DNA of 33,355 nucleotides from Nonomuraea basaltis (GCF_005893125.1 NZ_VCJS01000143.1:1-33355); one strand, 5' to 3'. Positions 1 through 8,805 are shown, counted from the stretch's first letter. Translations and numbers: made by a program. Notes: generated by a model from the sequence alone, not told the origin.

Positions 1-9
1 TAGGGCTCG

Positions 10-1092
10 ATGAACTCCCACTCCACATCCGTCAATTGCACTCGCGTCACGCTGAACGATCTACCGGATCAGGCCCCGAGACGAGGGCAGATCCCGCAGA
101 TTGATCACAATCAAATACGCGCCCTAGCAGCGTGGGGTTTTCCCCGGGACACGACGATCATCCGAGCCGAGCAGGGAACCAACAACCAGACATTCCTGCT
201 TCGCCAGGGGGGCCTCCGATTCGTGCTCCGGGTCAGCCAGACCCAGTCCGCCGCGCAGGCCGGCGCCGAGCACCGGATCCTGCGGCGGCTACGGCCTGCC
301 GGACTTCCCTTCCAGGTGCCTGAACCAGTCGCCGCGCCCAGCGGGGACACGGTGATCGAGACCGCGGCCGGGCCCGCCACCGTCTGCCGGTGGATCCCCG
401 GCGTGCAGCCCGACCTCACGGGCCCGACGGCACTCGAGCGCTTCGGCCGGGCGGCCGGGCTGCTCGGCGAGGCGATGCTGGGCGTGCCACCAGAAGACGG
501 GCTGGGGGACTGGCGCGGTAATCCTCTGGCGCACCCCGCCGTGCCGCACGTCGGCGCCCTTTGCCGTCAGCTGCGCGCCGCCGGAATCAGCGCGGAGCGG
601 GTCGCCCGCCTCGACGCCGTGGCGCGCCGCGTCGGGCAGGCGTGGCCTGCGGGCGGCGGCGCGCTGCCGACCCAGGTCATCCACGGTGACCTGGCAGCCT
701 CGAACGTGCTGGTCGACGAGGACACCGGGGAGGTGAGCGGGCTGCTTGACTTCGAATTCGCCGGGGTCGGCTTCCTGGTCCAGGACATGATGGCGGCGCT
801 GTTCTACAGCGGGGCCCTGGAGACGCGCGACTGGCAGCTCCGCACGGCGGCCTTCCTCCGGGGGTACGCCTCGGTCCGCCCGTTGGACGCCGCCGAGGCC
901 GACGCGATGCCCCGGCTTCTCCTCGCCCGGGCGGTCGGCAGCGCCCTGTCGCGGGCAGGCCGCTGGCTGAACGGGAAGGCACAGCTCGGCGAGGTCACCG
1001 ACCGAATCCGCAAGCTGGAGGACACGACCCACTGGCTCGACGCCAACGGCGGAAAGCTCCGGTCACTCGCGGTCGCCAGCGGGCACCAGTGA
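10..1092 (+). CDS. APH-type phosphotransferase (kinase-like)
   Basis: Cytosolic kinase-fold protein of the aminoglycoside phosphotransferase (APH) family, 360 aa from this ATG. The catalytic loop HGDLAASN lies near residues 225-232, and the metal-binding LDFEF, equivalent to DFG, near 246-250. The N-lobe carries the nucleotide-binding strands (EQGTNNQTFLLR, then RFVLRV). Family members phosphorylate aminoglycosides, homoserine, choline or other small alcohols; the sequence does not show which. The start lies close to the window edge and no ribosome-binding site can be judged, so a later start is possible. It is followed by about 100 bases of intergenic DNA and then a recombinase remnant on the other strand. 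The family is secure, the substrate unknown; I would not call it a resistance gene. Confidence 0.85.
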   Translation: MNSHSTSVNCTRVTLNDLPDQAPRRGQIPQIDHNQIRALAAWGFPRDTTIIRAEQGTNNQTFLLRQGGLRFVLRVSQTQSAAQAGAEHRILRRLRPAGLPFQVPEPVAAPSGDTVIETAAGPATVCRWIPGVQPDLTGPTALERFGRAAGLLGEAMLGVPPEDGLGDWRGNPLAHPAVPHVGALCRQLRAAGISAERVARLDAVARRVGQAWPAGGGALPTQVIHGDLAASNVLVDEDTGEVSGLLDFEFAGVGFLVQDMMAALFYSGALETRDWQLRTAAFLRGYASVRPLDAAEADAMPRLLLARAVGSALSRAGRWLNGKAQLGEVTDRIRKLEDTTHWLDANGGKLRSLAVASGHQ

Positions 1093-1191
1093 CTCGGAAG
1101 TACGGCTGGCGCGAGCCCCGCGACGGAGCCCGTTACCTCGATATTTTCGCAGGTCAGAGAGTTCAAGATCCGCTCATGGCCGGAATTCCAG

Positions 1192-1977
1192 TTATCTCGG
1201 CTGAACCCGGTGACACGCCGCCTCAGATCCTTGCACCACACCTGTCGTGATCGCTACCGTTCTTACCAACAGCCTCTGAGCTGCACAAACGCGAGGATCC
1301 AACCTCCAGCGCCCGGGACGACCCCCAGAGAACATCCCGGCCTGCGAAAGGAGCTGGATGAGGAATCTGTCGCGGTCGTGCCGGGCCAGGCCGAGCAGCA
1401 CGTCGATCTCCTCATCCGTCAGCCACTCATAGCCTGGGATCGCGACCCTGTACTTGATCGTGCGGGTCATGATCGTGCGGTGCTGGCCGTCCTCGCCCGG
1501 ATCGAACCCCGCCGGCAGGTAGCGCAGGAACTTCGGCTGAGTGAGCGTGTTGACCACCGTCGGCGGCACCCAGCCCTGCAGGCTGCACCACGACAGGAAC
1601 TCCCCGACGGTCCCCATGATCGCATTAGCGGTGCCCTCGCTGCGATACCGCACCGGAGCGCCCGGTTTGCGTGATCGCGACGGCATCGGCTCGTCCACCA
1701 GCCAGCGCATCATCGCCATCAGCTGCGAAAGGCTCGGGCCGGCCCAGTCCAGCCCATGACCTTGGCAGTACGACAAGTACAAAGCGATCCGGCCCGCGTA
1801 GCTCTTCTCCGTGTTGAACGCCCGGCCCGCCCCGCGCAGCCCCGCCAGGTACGCGCACGCCTCGACATGCAACTGCAGGTCCTCATCGAAGACCACCACC
1901 CACAACACCGACTCATCGGCGGCCACCGCTCGTTCAGCCCGGTAGTACCGCTCAGCCGCACCTGACCTGCCCAACAT
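1192..1977 (-). pseudogene. Tyrosine recombinase/integrase, catalytic domain lost
   Basis: N-terminal part of a phage-type site-specific tyrosine recombinase. A SAM-like core-binding domain is readable (NTEKSYAGRIALYLSYC, then EFLSWCSLQGWVPPTVVNTL), followed by the start of the catalytic domain (GYEWLTDEEIDVLL, RDRFLIQLLSQAGM). Integrases of this kind would continue with TGMRIGEALGLR, carrying the first catalytic Arg. Here the frame runs into unrelated sequence from about position 1345 downward, and no R-H-R-Y residues follow. I place the start at the ATG at 1977; the frame also opens further, to 2022. The 5' end abuts the Tn3 transposase remnant, so both are probably debris of the same mobile island. 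It should not recombine DNA. Confidence 0.7.
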
Positions 1978-2021
1978 GCCGTACGGACCCCCAGATACTG
2001 TGCGCCAAGTAGCCGCCCACA

Positions 2022-3125
2022 CTACTTGAAGTACTTGCCGAACGACTGAGAGTCACCAAAGATAACGCTGGCCTTGACCGCGCCGGTGAGCAGCGATCCG
2101 GCTACCCGTAGGAGATCATCCCAGGAGTCGTTGATCAGCTTGATGTTGACCCGGCTGCGGGTCAGGGCGTCGATGGTGCCGTAGTGGGCGCCGGGGTCGG
2201 CGCGGAACAGGGTGGCGCTGCCGACGTCGGCCAGGCGCGGGGAGAATTGCCAGCCCATCAGCCGGAAGATGCCGAACGCGATTTCGGAGGCGCCTGCGGT
2301 GTCGGAGGTGATCTCGGTGGGCTTCAGCGACGTTTCCTGATCCAGGAGCCCTTCCAGGATGTAATACCAATCCTTGGGGGTGCCGGGAATGACGATGCCG
2401 TGAAAGCCGGTGAATTGGTCGGAGGTGAAATTGTAGTAAGTGACGCCCTTGGCTCCCTTTCCCTTTCCGAAGTATTTGGTGTTGGGTCCGGCATTGATGG
2501 TTTTGACCGGGACCACGAACCGGAGCCCGTCGGCGGAGGCGAGTTCGCCGCCGCCCCAGGCTTGGGCCAGTTCCAGGCCGGAGTGGAACTCGACCAGGGC
2601 GGCGTTGGCGGCGGTGAGGGTGGCGGCGCGCAGGTAGTTCTGTTCCACCCAATACAGCCGGTCCAGGGCGAGGGCGGGTTCGCCTTCGGCGGCCATCGGC
2701 CGCATGCCGACGTTCATGGCTTGGCTGACCAGGACGGCGGCGATCGAGGTGATCATGTCCTGTTTGCGGGAGGGCGCGTCCCCCGACACGTGGGTGAAGT
2801 GGTCGAGGCAGCCGGTCCAGGAGTGCACCTCCAGCAGGGCTTCGGGCAGGTCCACGATGGGCATGCGGGCGTCGATGTCGGCACGCAGCGTGGTCAGGGA
2901 GGCGGGCTCATCCAGGCGGTCCAGGCCGGTGAGCACCAGGTGGTCCTTGCCGTCTTCGTCTTTGGCCAGGCGTACCCACTCGTTGCGGCCGTCGTCTTCG
3001 GCTCCGGACACCTCCTGCAAGGCGAAGACATTCCCCGACCCCGCCCGGCCCGCATCCGACGCCCGGGCCAGCCGCTGACGGCGCAGGAGGCCGAACGCCG
3101 CCATCGCCTGCAGAGCCAACCCCAC
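2022..3125 (-). pseudogene. Tn3-family transposase (TnpA) fragment
   Basis: Internal part of a Tn3-family replicative transposase; full-length TnpA is about 950-1000 aa and only 367 aa remain. Recognisable blocks include LRFVVPVKTINAGPNTKYFG with the preceding ADG (first catalytic Asp), SDTAGASEIAFGIFRLMGW (second Asp), and SWDDLLRVAGSL. The frame stops shortly after ASVIF with an unrelated tail, so the third catalytic acidic residue and the C-terminus are missing. The N-terminal DNA-binding part is missing too. I see no Tn3 terminal inverted repeats nearby. It lies directly downstream of the mIHF-like gene on the same strand and head to tail with the recombinase remnant. It is inactive. Confidence 0.85.
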
Positions 3126-3170
3126 CCGAACGCGGAGCTCCGATAGCGCACACGATCAACCCCGGCGCTG

Positions 3171-3482
3171 TCAGCTGATCAAAGCCCGCAAGAGTCGCTC
3201 GCGCTGCTGGTCGTTCAGCGCGCCAACACGCTGTTTCTCCTGCACCCCGCAGATGGCTATCAACGCCGCGACCCGGGCCGGCCCATACCCGGGTACGGCC
3301 CGCAGGACCTGAACCACCCGTGTCCTGCCGACCAGATCCTGCCCGCCGCGCTCGAACACCTCCGCCACACCCACCGCGCCGGAGGCCACCTCCGCCAACA
3401 GCGCACGACGCGCCGTACGGGCCTGGGCCGCCCTCGCCAACGCCTGCGCACGCTGCTCCGCCGTCATCGTCGGCAGGGCCAT
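3171..3482 (-). CDS. Integration host factor, actinobacterial type (mIHF/sIHF-like)
   Basis: Small basic nucleoid-associated protein of the actinobacterial IHF family, 103 aa (usual length about 105). The family signature is visible: N-terminal ALPTMTAEQRAQAL, a long basic helix rich in Ala/Arg, then the helix-two-turn-helix VVQVLRAVPGYGPARVAAL, which corresponds to the ALLESLPGVGKVRA region of Streptomyces sIHF, and a C-terminal helix. Such proteins bind and bend DNA and support phage integration, for example of mycobacteriophage L5. The start is ATG 3482; a TTG lies just before it. AGAGGTG is a plausible ribosome-binding site. The housekeeping copy normally sits beside gmk; this one sits among recombinase and transposase remnants and diverges in sequence, so I read it as an accessory paralogue carried by a mobile element. 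Confidence 0.85.
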   Translation of the reverse strand: MALPTMTAEQRAQALARAAQARTARRALLAEVASGAVGVAEVFERGGQDLVGRTRVVQVLRAVPGYGPARVAALIAICGVQEKQRVGALNDQQRERLLRALIS

Positions 3483-3799
3483 CAAGCACCTCTTCTGTAG
3501 AGATATCAGCTGGTCAGAGACTCCCGCCAGAGATCACGGCGGGGCCGCCGCCGATCATCATCCCGCACAGCGTCAACCGATGTGACACTAAACCCGGTTC
3601 GCCGTTCCACTCCTACTGGCAGGCCGATGTGGAACACGGCGAGGCCTGGTACGGCACGATCACGCTCACCGGCTTGCGCGCTGGCGATTCGGGCTAGCCG
3701 ATTCCTTTTGGCGGCGGCCGGGGTCTACATGGTGGAAGGAGCGGCCCGCTGAACGGGCCGGTCTCGATCATGCACGCCGAGAAGGAAAAGTTGATTGTC
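3483..3799. other. Intergenic stretch with no recognisable gene
   Basis: About 317 bases between the mIHF-like gene and the quinone oxidoreductase. A short plus-strand frame ending at 3697 reads PFHSYWQADVEHGEAWYGTI, has protein-like composition and may be a gene tail, but I do not recognise it. The last 40 bases carry the translation signal of the next gene. Confidence 0.4.
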
Positions 3800-4792
3800 A
3801 TGAATATTCCCGCGATTATGCGAGCTCTGCAGCAGACCTCGTTCAACGGTCCGCAGGACATGCGCCTGATCACCGACGCGCCGGTGCCGGTCCCCGGCCG
3901 GGGCGAGGTCCTGATCCGGGTCGCCGCCGCCGGCGTCAACTTCGCCGACATCTCAAAGGCCTACGGAACGTTCCTGGGCGGCCCGCGGCCGCCGTACCTG
4001 GCGGGTTTCGAGGCCGCCGGCGAGATCGTCACAGTGGGCGACGCGGTGACCGGCCCGCAACCGGGGGCCCGTGTCGTCGGCGTCGGAGACGGCGCTTTCG
4101 CCGAGTACATGGTGCTGCCCGCGGCCGCAGCGGTGCCGGTGCCCCCCGGCTGGACGGAGCAGCAGGCGCTGGGCCTGGTCGTGAACTGGCCTACCGCGTT
4201 GGCCGCACTCAGGCCTCTGGGCGACATTGCCGCAGGGCAGACCGTGCTGATCCACGCCGCGGCGGGCGCGACGGGCCAGGCTGCGGTCACGATGGCCAAG
4301 CACTACGGCGCGACGGTCATCGCCACCGCCTCGCCGGGCAAGCACGAGACAGTGCTGGCATTGGGCGCCGACCACGTCCTGGACTCCCTCGGCGGCGACC
4401 TCGCCGCCGAGGTGCTGAGGCTGACCGGCGGCACCGGTGCCGATTTGGTGCTGGAGTCGGCGGGCGGCGCGACCTTCGGAGCCAGTCTGGCCGCGGCCAA
4501 GCGGGTCACCGGCCGGGTCGTCGTCTACGGTGTGGCAGGCGGCGAAGCCGCGATCACCAACTGGGAGCTGGTGTACAAGCACCAGGTCCACATCATCGGC
4601 CTCAACATCGGCGTGCTGATCCAGGCCGCACCGCAGCTCTTCGGCGAGCTCATGGGTGAGCTGTCCGCGCTCACCGCCGCCGGCGTGCTCACTCCCAGCC
4701 GGCCCACCGCCTACGACTTGGCCGACGGCCCGAAAGCGCTCGCGGAGCTGGAAGCCAGGGCCAGCGTCGGCAAACTGGCCCTGCTGCCCTGA
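3800..4792 (+). CDS. Quinone oxidoreductase-like MDR family dehydrogenase
   Basis: NADPH-dependent, zinc-free medium-chain dehydrogenase/reductase of the quinone oxidoreductase (QOR) type, 330 aa, cytosolic. The N-terminal GroES-like domain contains EVLIRVAAAGVNFADI and YLAGFEAAGEI. The Rossmann domain has HAAAGATGQAAVTMAKHYGA, the family's nucleotide-binding pattern, then GATVIATAS, and later LVLESAGG. No structural zinc cysteines are present, as expected for this subfamily. I chose ATG 3800 because AAGGAA lies about 12 bases upstream; ATG 3770 and ATG 3818 are in-frame alternatives. Such enzymes reduce quinones or enones, often in detoxification. It is monocistronic here; the downstream hydrolase remnant starts 150 bases later. 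Confidence 0.9.
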   Translation: MNIPAIMRALQQTSFNGPQDMRLITDAPVPVPGRGEVLIRVAAAGVNFADISKAYGTFLGGPRPPYLAGFEAAGEIVTVGDAVTGPQPGARVVGVGDGAFAEYMVLPAAAAVPVPPGWTEQQALGLVVNWPTALAALRPLGDIAAGQTVLIHAAAGATGQAAVTMAKHYGATVIATASPGKHETVLALGADHVLDSLGGDLAAEVLRLTGGTGADLVLESAGGATFGASLAAAKRVTGRVVVYGVAGGEAAITNWELVYKHQVHIIGLNIGVLIQAAPQLFGELMGELSALTAAGVLTPSRPTAYDLADGPKALAELEARASVGKLALLP

Positions 4793-4942
4793 GAAACCCC
4801 GAACATCACGGTGGCGGAGTCCGCGCCGGCTCCACCACCGGGTACGCAGCGTGGCCGGACGTTCGATTCCTTTGCCGCGGTGTGGCGGTCGTCATGGGCG
4901 ACGGTCTCGACCAGCGGGACCGGTCGTGAGAAGGAGCAGCAC

Positions 4943-5380
4943 GTGGCAAGCAAGCAGTCGGTGGTGGTGCCGATGTACCGGCGGTTGACGGTTCCGGCGG
5001 CGGACCTGTGCTGGACGGCACGGGACAGACGTTTGCTGATGGACGCATGGGACGTGCTGTCACCGAGCCCGGCGACGGCGATTGCTTCGATGTCGCTAGC
5101 GTCCGGCTTCCTGGCCGGAGCCGACCCAACCGACCCGATGGTCAACGCACCGCGCGCGGAACTGACCGACCTGGAGCCGGTGTTCATCCAGGCCGGCGAC
5201 CAGGAACTGCTGCTGGACGGGGCCCGCGGCCCGGCCGCGCACTTGGAGAAATGCGGCGTCGACGTCCGTCGCGACGTGTTCGCGGAGATGCAGCACTCGG
5301 TGCAGATGATGGCGGGCCGCGCCCCCGAAGCCGACGACGCCAACGCCCGACTCGCTGACCGGCTTAGGCTCGCAGCATGA
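4943..5380 (+). pseudogene. Alpha/beta hydrolase with large internal deletion
   Basis: Residual alpha/beta hydrolase of the hormone-sensitive-lipase (fold-3) type, 145 aa where relatives have about 300. The C-terminal third is clear: AELTDLEPVFIQAGDQELLL carries the acid region (D in AGDQELLLD) and EMQHSVQMMAG the catalytic-His region. The oxyanion HGGG and nucleophile GDSAGG blocks are absent, so about 150-200 central residues appear deleted between the first 20-40 codons and the tail. The start is GTG 4943 with AAGGAG eight bases upstream. Its stop overlaps the start of the sigma gene (ATGA), so the two were translationally coupled. A lipase-like gene beside a SigG/SigJ-type sigma factor is known in mycobacteria (Rv0182c/Rv0183). 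Catalysis is not expected. Confidence 0.7.
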
Positions 5381-6379
5381 CGTCGCACGTGCGGGCGGCA
5401 CCGGATCAAGACCGGTTCGCCGCCGAGACCGAGCGGTTCCGCCGGGAGCTGCTGGCGCACTGTTACCGCATGGTCGGCTCGGCGCACGACGCCGAGGACT
5501 TGGTGCAGGAGACGTATCTGCGGGCGTGGCGGTCCTACGCCGGCTTCCAGGGCCGCGCGTCGATTCGGTCCTGGCTCTACAAGATCGCCACCAATGTCTG
5601 CCTGACGGCGTTGGAGCCGCGGCGGATCCGGGTGCTGCCCTCGGGTCTGACAGGTCCATACGACGGACCCGACCGTCCGCACGCCGGTGCGTCCCGTTGC
5701 GCCGGGCGAGGTCTCGTGGCTGGAACCGCTGCCGGACGCGTGGATCGCCCCGCCCGACGACGATCCGGCCGCGGTGGTGGTCGCACGCGAGTCGCTGCGG
5801 CTGGCGCTCATCGCGAGCCTGCAGCACCTGCCCGCCCGCCAACGTGTGATCCTCATCCTGCGCGAGGTGCTGGCGTTCTCCGCGGCCGAGACCGCCGAGA
5901 TCCTCGCCACCACCACGGCGGCGGTCAAGAGCGGTCTGCAGCGCGCCCGCGCGCGGCTCAACGAACTGGAGCCGGAACCCGAGGAACTGCTCGAACCAAC
6001 GGACCAGCGGGCCCGCGCGCTACTCGACGGCTACATCGCGGCCTTTGAGCGCTCCGACGCCGGCCTGCTGGAACAGGTGCTGCGCACGGACGCCACGCTG
6101 GAAGCGACGCCATTCCGCGAATGGCAGGCGGGCCGGGCGATGTGCATCCACATGCTCGGCGCGTACGTGCTGGGCACGCCGGGCGACTGGCGGATGATCC
6201 CCACCACCGCCAACGGCCAACCCGCCGCCGTCGTGTACCACAGGGACGCGGACGGCGAGCTCCGGGCTGACGGCACCGTGGTGCTGGCGGCCACCGCCGC
6301 CGGTGTCTCCCGTGTGATCAAGTTCCACGATCCCGCGCTGGTCGCGACGTTCGGATTCCCGGACGTGCTCGCGGACTGA
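5377..6379 (+). pseudogene. ECF sigma factor with SnoaL-like tail, frameshifted
   Basis: RNA polymerase ECF sigma factor of the SigG/SigJ-like type (TIGR02960-like, C-terminal SnoaL/NTF2-like extension). Region 2 is read in the first frame: FRRELLAHCYRMVGSAHDAE and LVQETYLRAWRSY. The protein then continues one frame over from VRPVAPGEVSWLEPLPDAW through region 4 (LQHLPARQRVILILREVL, AAVKSGLQRARARL) to the SnoaL-like domain ending LVATFGFPDVLAD. The switch falls near 5661-5668; removing one G from gacggaccc would restore the reading GPYDDPTVRTPVRPVAPG. It is either a real single-base insertion or a sequencing error. Its ATG overlaps the stop of the hydrolase remnant upstream. Both domains are otherwise well preserved, so the damage is recent or artefactual. 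Confidence 0.85.
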
Positions 6380-6625
6380 CCCTGGCTCGGCGTATCAACG
6401 GCACAGCGCCGGCCTCCCATGGCCAGGCCCGCGCTCTGCTGGACGAGCACGCCGCGCTGAGCGGCCCCGGCACGGTTGGGACCTGCACGAATTTCGCCAC
6501 TCGGCACTGGACCCACCTGGGCGAGGCCGGCGCGAGTCTGCTGATGCTGATGGCCAGATCCCGGCACAAGAAACCGGAGAATCTGCGGCGCATCAAGGCG
6601 GCGGGGTTGTCCGATCGAGATAGTT
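6380..6625 (+). pseudogene. Tyrosine integrase C-terminal remnant
   Basis: C-terminal tail of an actinobacterial tyrosine integrase, spread over two frames. One frame gives WDLHEFRHSAL, the catalytic HxxR box; the other gives THLGEAGASLLMLMARSRHK then KPENLRR, the helix that follows it in these integrases. The frame changes at about 6510-6515. Preceding residues ALLDEHAALSGPG also fit the family. Nothing upstream belongs to it, because the sigma gene ends at 6379, so only about 75 residues remain. It is not the missing half of the recombinase at 1192-1977, which is on the other strand and looks like a different type. Confidence 0.65.
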
Positions 6626-6769
6626 TTGCCCTCCGCGACCCGACAGGAGACCTGTGGCTGACAAGCACCCATGGCCGTTCGCCGCGAGGCAAGCGCCCTG
6701 CACCATCATCGGCTTCGACATCCTGCTTGACCATGTCGCACTGCAGCACGCCGACTACCTTGGCAGCCG

Positions 6770-8065
6770 ATGACCGAGACCGGGTGGCGGACGCGCATCG
6801 ACTGGCTGATCGTCTGGGACGATGACACCCGGGTCCTGGCGCTGAAGACCGAGCTGGTCGGAAGGGTCGAGCCCGACGAGCCCGGGCAGGCGCTGGCGGC
6901 CCTGCGCAAGCAGACCGGGATCGACGCCGTCGTGCTCCGGCTGAGCGGGGTGGAGACGGATGAAACGGCACGCATCATCCGGTGCACCCTGGTCGCCGCG
7001 CCGCGCACGGACGGAAAAGTGCCTACGCAAAGGCCACACTACGGCGCAGGACGCGGCGACCGGCCCGCCGAACCTGCCACCTGGGTCAGTGCGGACGAGG
7101 CCGGCCTTGACGGTGGTCCACCGTGGACGGATCCGCGATGGATCGACGGCGTGGCCGAGTGGCTGAGCGCGGACCTCGGGCTCGACCTCGATGACCGGCT
7201 GGAGCAGGTGCGCCTCTGGGATCTGTCCGCGGTGCTGCGGGCGGCCACACCGCACGGCGACGTCTACATCAAGTCTTCCATCGCCACCCCGCTCTTCGCC
7301 GACGAGGGAGCGGTCACCACTGTCCTGGCCAAGCTCTTCCCCGCTCAGATGCCCGCGGCTCTCGGCCACCACGGCGACCGGCGGCTGCTCGCACTGGCCG
7401 ACTTCGGCCGCGCGATCCGGCACGCGACGGACGAGGTCAACGCGGAGATGCTGAGCGCCTACGCCGCTCTCCAGGTGGAGTCGGTCGAGCGGGTGCCGGA
7501 GCTGCGGAGCGCCGGGTGCCTCGATCGCCGCCTGCCGTGGCTGTCCGGGCAGATCGCGTGGCTCGGTGAGGTGGATCATGCCGCTCCGCCGGCCTGGTGC
7601 GATCCGGCCACCTGGGTGACGGCCGAGGAGGCCTCCCGGGTGCGCGAGTCCGTGCCCGGGCTGATGGCCGCGTGCGCGGAGCTGGCAGGCTTCGCCGTGC
7701 CGTACTCCTTGGTGCACGGGGATCTGCATCTGGGCAACGTGGCGCGCGGGCCGCTCGGCTATCTGTTCTTCGACTGGACGGATGCGGCCATCGCCCACCC
7801 GTTCCTCGACCTGAGCAGCCAGTTCTTCCAGCTCAGCGCCAAGGCGCTCGACGGCTATTTGGCGCGCTGGGCGGAGTTCGACTCGCCTGAACGGCTGCGG
7901 GCCGCTTGGAAAGTGGCCGCGCCGCTGTGCGCACTGAATCAGGCGATCAGCTACGCCTCGCTCGCCGCCCACCTGCCGCCTCCGGTGGAGAAGATGGTGG
8001 GCGGCGCCGCCGCGATGTGGCTACGCCGGCTCCTGCAGGCGCAGGCCACCGGCTGGGTGGGATAA
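6770..8065 (+). CDS. APH-like phosphotransferase with NUDIX-like N-terminal segment
   Basis: 431-aa protein whose C-terminal two thirds are an APH/choline-kinase-type phosphotransferase: LVHGDLHLGNV near residues 315-325 is the catalytic loop and FFDWTDAAIAHPFLDL near 333-348 the metal-binding motif and following helix. The first 80-90 residues (RIDWLIVWDDDTRVLALKTE onward) resemble the short degenerate NUDIX-like segment found ahead of some actinobacterial phosphotransferases; I see no NUDIX box. Residues 90-230 are a linker and a kinase N-lobe with DVYIKSS in place of the usual nucleotide-binding Lys strand. No clear ribosome-binding site precedes ATG 6770. The substrate is unknown. The gene converges on the antitoxin-like gene across a candidate terminator. 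Confidence 0.8.
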   Translation: MTETGWRTRIDWLIVWDDDTRVLALKTELVGRVEPDEPGQALAALRKQTGIDAVVLRLSGVETDETARIIRCTLVAAPRTDGKVPTQRPHYGAGRGDRPAEPATWVSADEAGLDGGPPWTDPRWIDGVAEWLSADLGLDLDDRLEQVRLWDLSAVLRAATPHGDVYIKSSIATPLFADEGAVTTVLAKLFPAQMPAALGHHGDRRLLALADFGRAIRHATDEVNAEMLSAYAALQVESVERVPELRSAGCLDRRLPWLSGQIAWLGEVDHAAPPAWCDPATWVTAEEASRVRESVPGLMAACAELAGFAVPYSLVHGDLHLGNVARGPLGYLFFDWTDAAIAHPFLDLSSQFFQLSAKALDGYLARWAEFDSPERLRAAWKVAAPLCALNQAISYASLAAHLPPPVEKMVGGAAAMWLRRLLQAQATGWVG

Positions 8066-8120
8066 AGGACTCGGTCGAAGACCTGGGCCTGGAGGTCCGC
8101 CGGCGCCGATCCGCGCCAAG

Positions 8121-8149
8121 GGCGGCGGCCCCCCCTTTCGGGGCCCGCC
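8121..8149. terminator. Candidate bidirectional terminator
   Basis: A GC-rich hairpin: GGCGGCGGCCCC pairs with GGGGCCCGCC (one bulge) around a loop that includes CCCTTTC. It lies between the convergent kinase-like gene (stop 8065) and the antitoxin-like gene (stop at 8172). There is no U-tract, as is common in actinomycetes. Confidence 0.5.
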
Positions 8150-8171
8150 AGGACGGGCACGAGTCGCTTGT

Positions 8172-8759
8172 CTACCCCGGTCCGGACGCGCTGGTCATGC
8201 CGGTCGCCGGCCAGCCCGGATGACGCCACGGCGGCGGCTCGGCAAGGGCGCGCAGGGCCTCACGGGCGTTGCGCCCCGCACCGGCCGAGACCTCGGCGCC
8301 GTCCTGATCGCGGGCGATGGCGGCGACGAGCCCTTCCGCGGGATCGCGGGAGAGCGTGATGGTATGGCCGCCGACCAGCAGCGCGTCGGCGTCCGGATGG
8401 TCTGAGGGAGCGGCCCCGTCCAGCAGGACATGGGCCGCGACCAGGCCGGCGACCGGGGTGCGGTGGCGGCCCAGCAGCACGGGCTCCCCGTACGGGTCGG
8501 CGACCTGGCGGACGAGGTCGCCGAGCTTGGACCGCGCCGTCGACAACGGCACGAGGGGCAGGCCGCTCCACACCCCGCCCACCTTCGACAGCGGCACCAG
8601 CCCGACCCACTCCCAGCGCTCGCGGGTGATCATGATGGTGCTGCCGTTCCTGGCCTCCTCCACGAGCGAGCCCCAGCGGGCGCGGGCGTCTTCGACGGAG
8701 AAGGGGACACCGAGCAGCGCCACGAGCTCGTCGTACGACGGCCGTTTTACGTTGATCAT
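8172..8759 (-). CDS. Double Phd/YefM-like antitoxin-type protein
   Basis: 195-aa protein with two successive regions resembling the Phd/YefM (prevent-host-death) antitoxin fold. The first is FSVEDARARWGSLVEEARNG followed by STIMITRERWEWVGLVPLS; the second is VPLSTARSKLGDLVRQVADP followed by EPVLLGRHRTPVAGLVA. Each has the typical helix-turn-strand pattern (xxARxxLGxLVxxA...xxxxIxxxRxPVAxLV). A third, unassigned segment follows (residues about 130-195). Classic Phd proteins are about 80 aa and pair with a Doc, RelE or PIN toxin; no toxin gene lies next to this one. I start at ATG 8759; the frame extends to a TTG at 8795, but that would put the start inside the operator-like palindrome. Likely DNA-binding and self-repressing. 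Confidence 0.65.
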   Translation of the reverse strand: MINVKRPSYDELVALLGVPFSVEDARARWGSLVEEARNGSTIMITRERWEWVGLVPLSKVGGVWSGLPLVPLSTARSKLGDLVRQVADPYGEPVLLGRHRTPVAGLVAAHVLLDGAAPSDHPDADALLVGGHTITLSRDPAEGLVAAIARDQDGAEVSAGAGRNAREALRALAEPPPWRHPGWPATGMTSASGPG

Positions 8760-8768
8760 CCAGAGATC

Positions 8769-8805
8769 GTAAGGCGCCTTACGGAATTTTCGCAAGCCGC
8801 CTTAG
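8769..8805. promoter_or_regulatory. Candidate operator of the Phd-like gene
   Basis: A perfect 14-bp palindrome GTAAGGCGCCTTAC at 8769-8782, ten bases ahead of the proposed start at 8759, with a further copy of its half-site, GCCTTA, at 8799-8804. Paired operator half-sites overlapping the start region are typical for autoregulated Phd-type antitoxins. The regulator assignment is inference from position. Confidence 0.6.

Noticed and set aside
10..1092. Aminoglycoside resistance gene
   Set aside because: Only the general APH fold is visible; subfamily motifs that define drug substrates cannot be assigned.
2184..3146. 320-codon plus-strand frame across the Tn3 fragment
   Set aside because: Glycine-rich shadow of the minus-strand transposase, which has clear family motifs.
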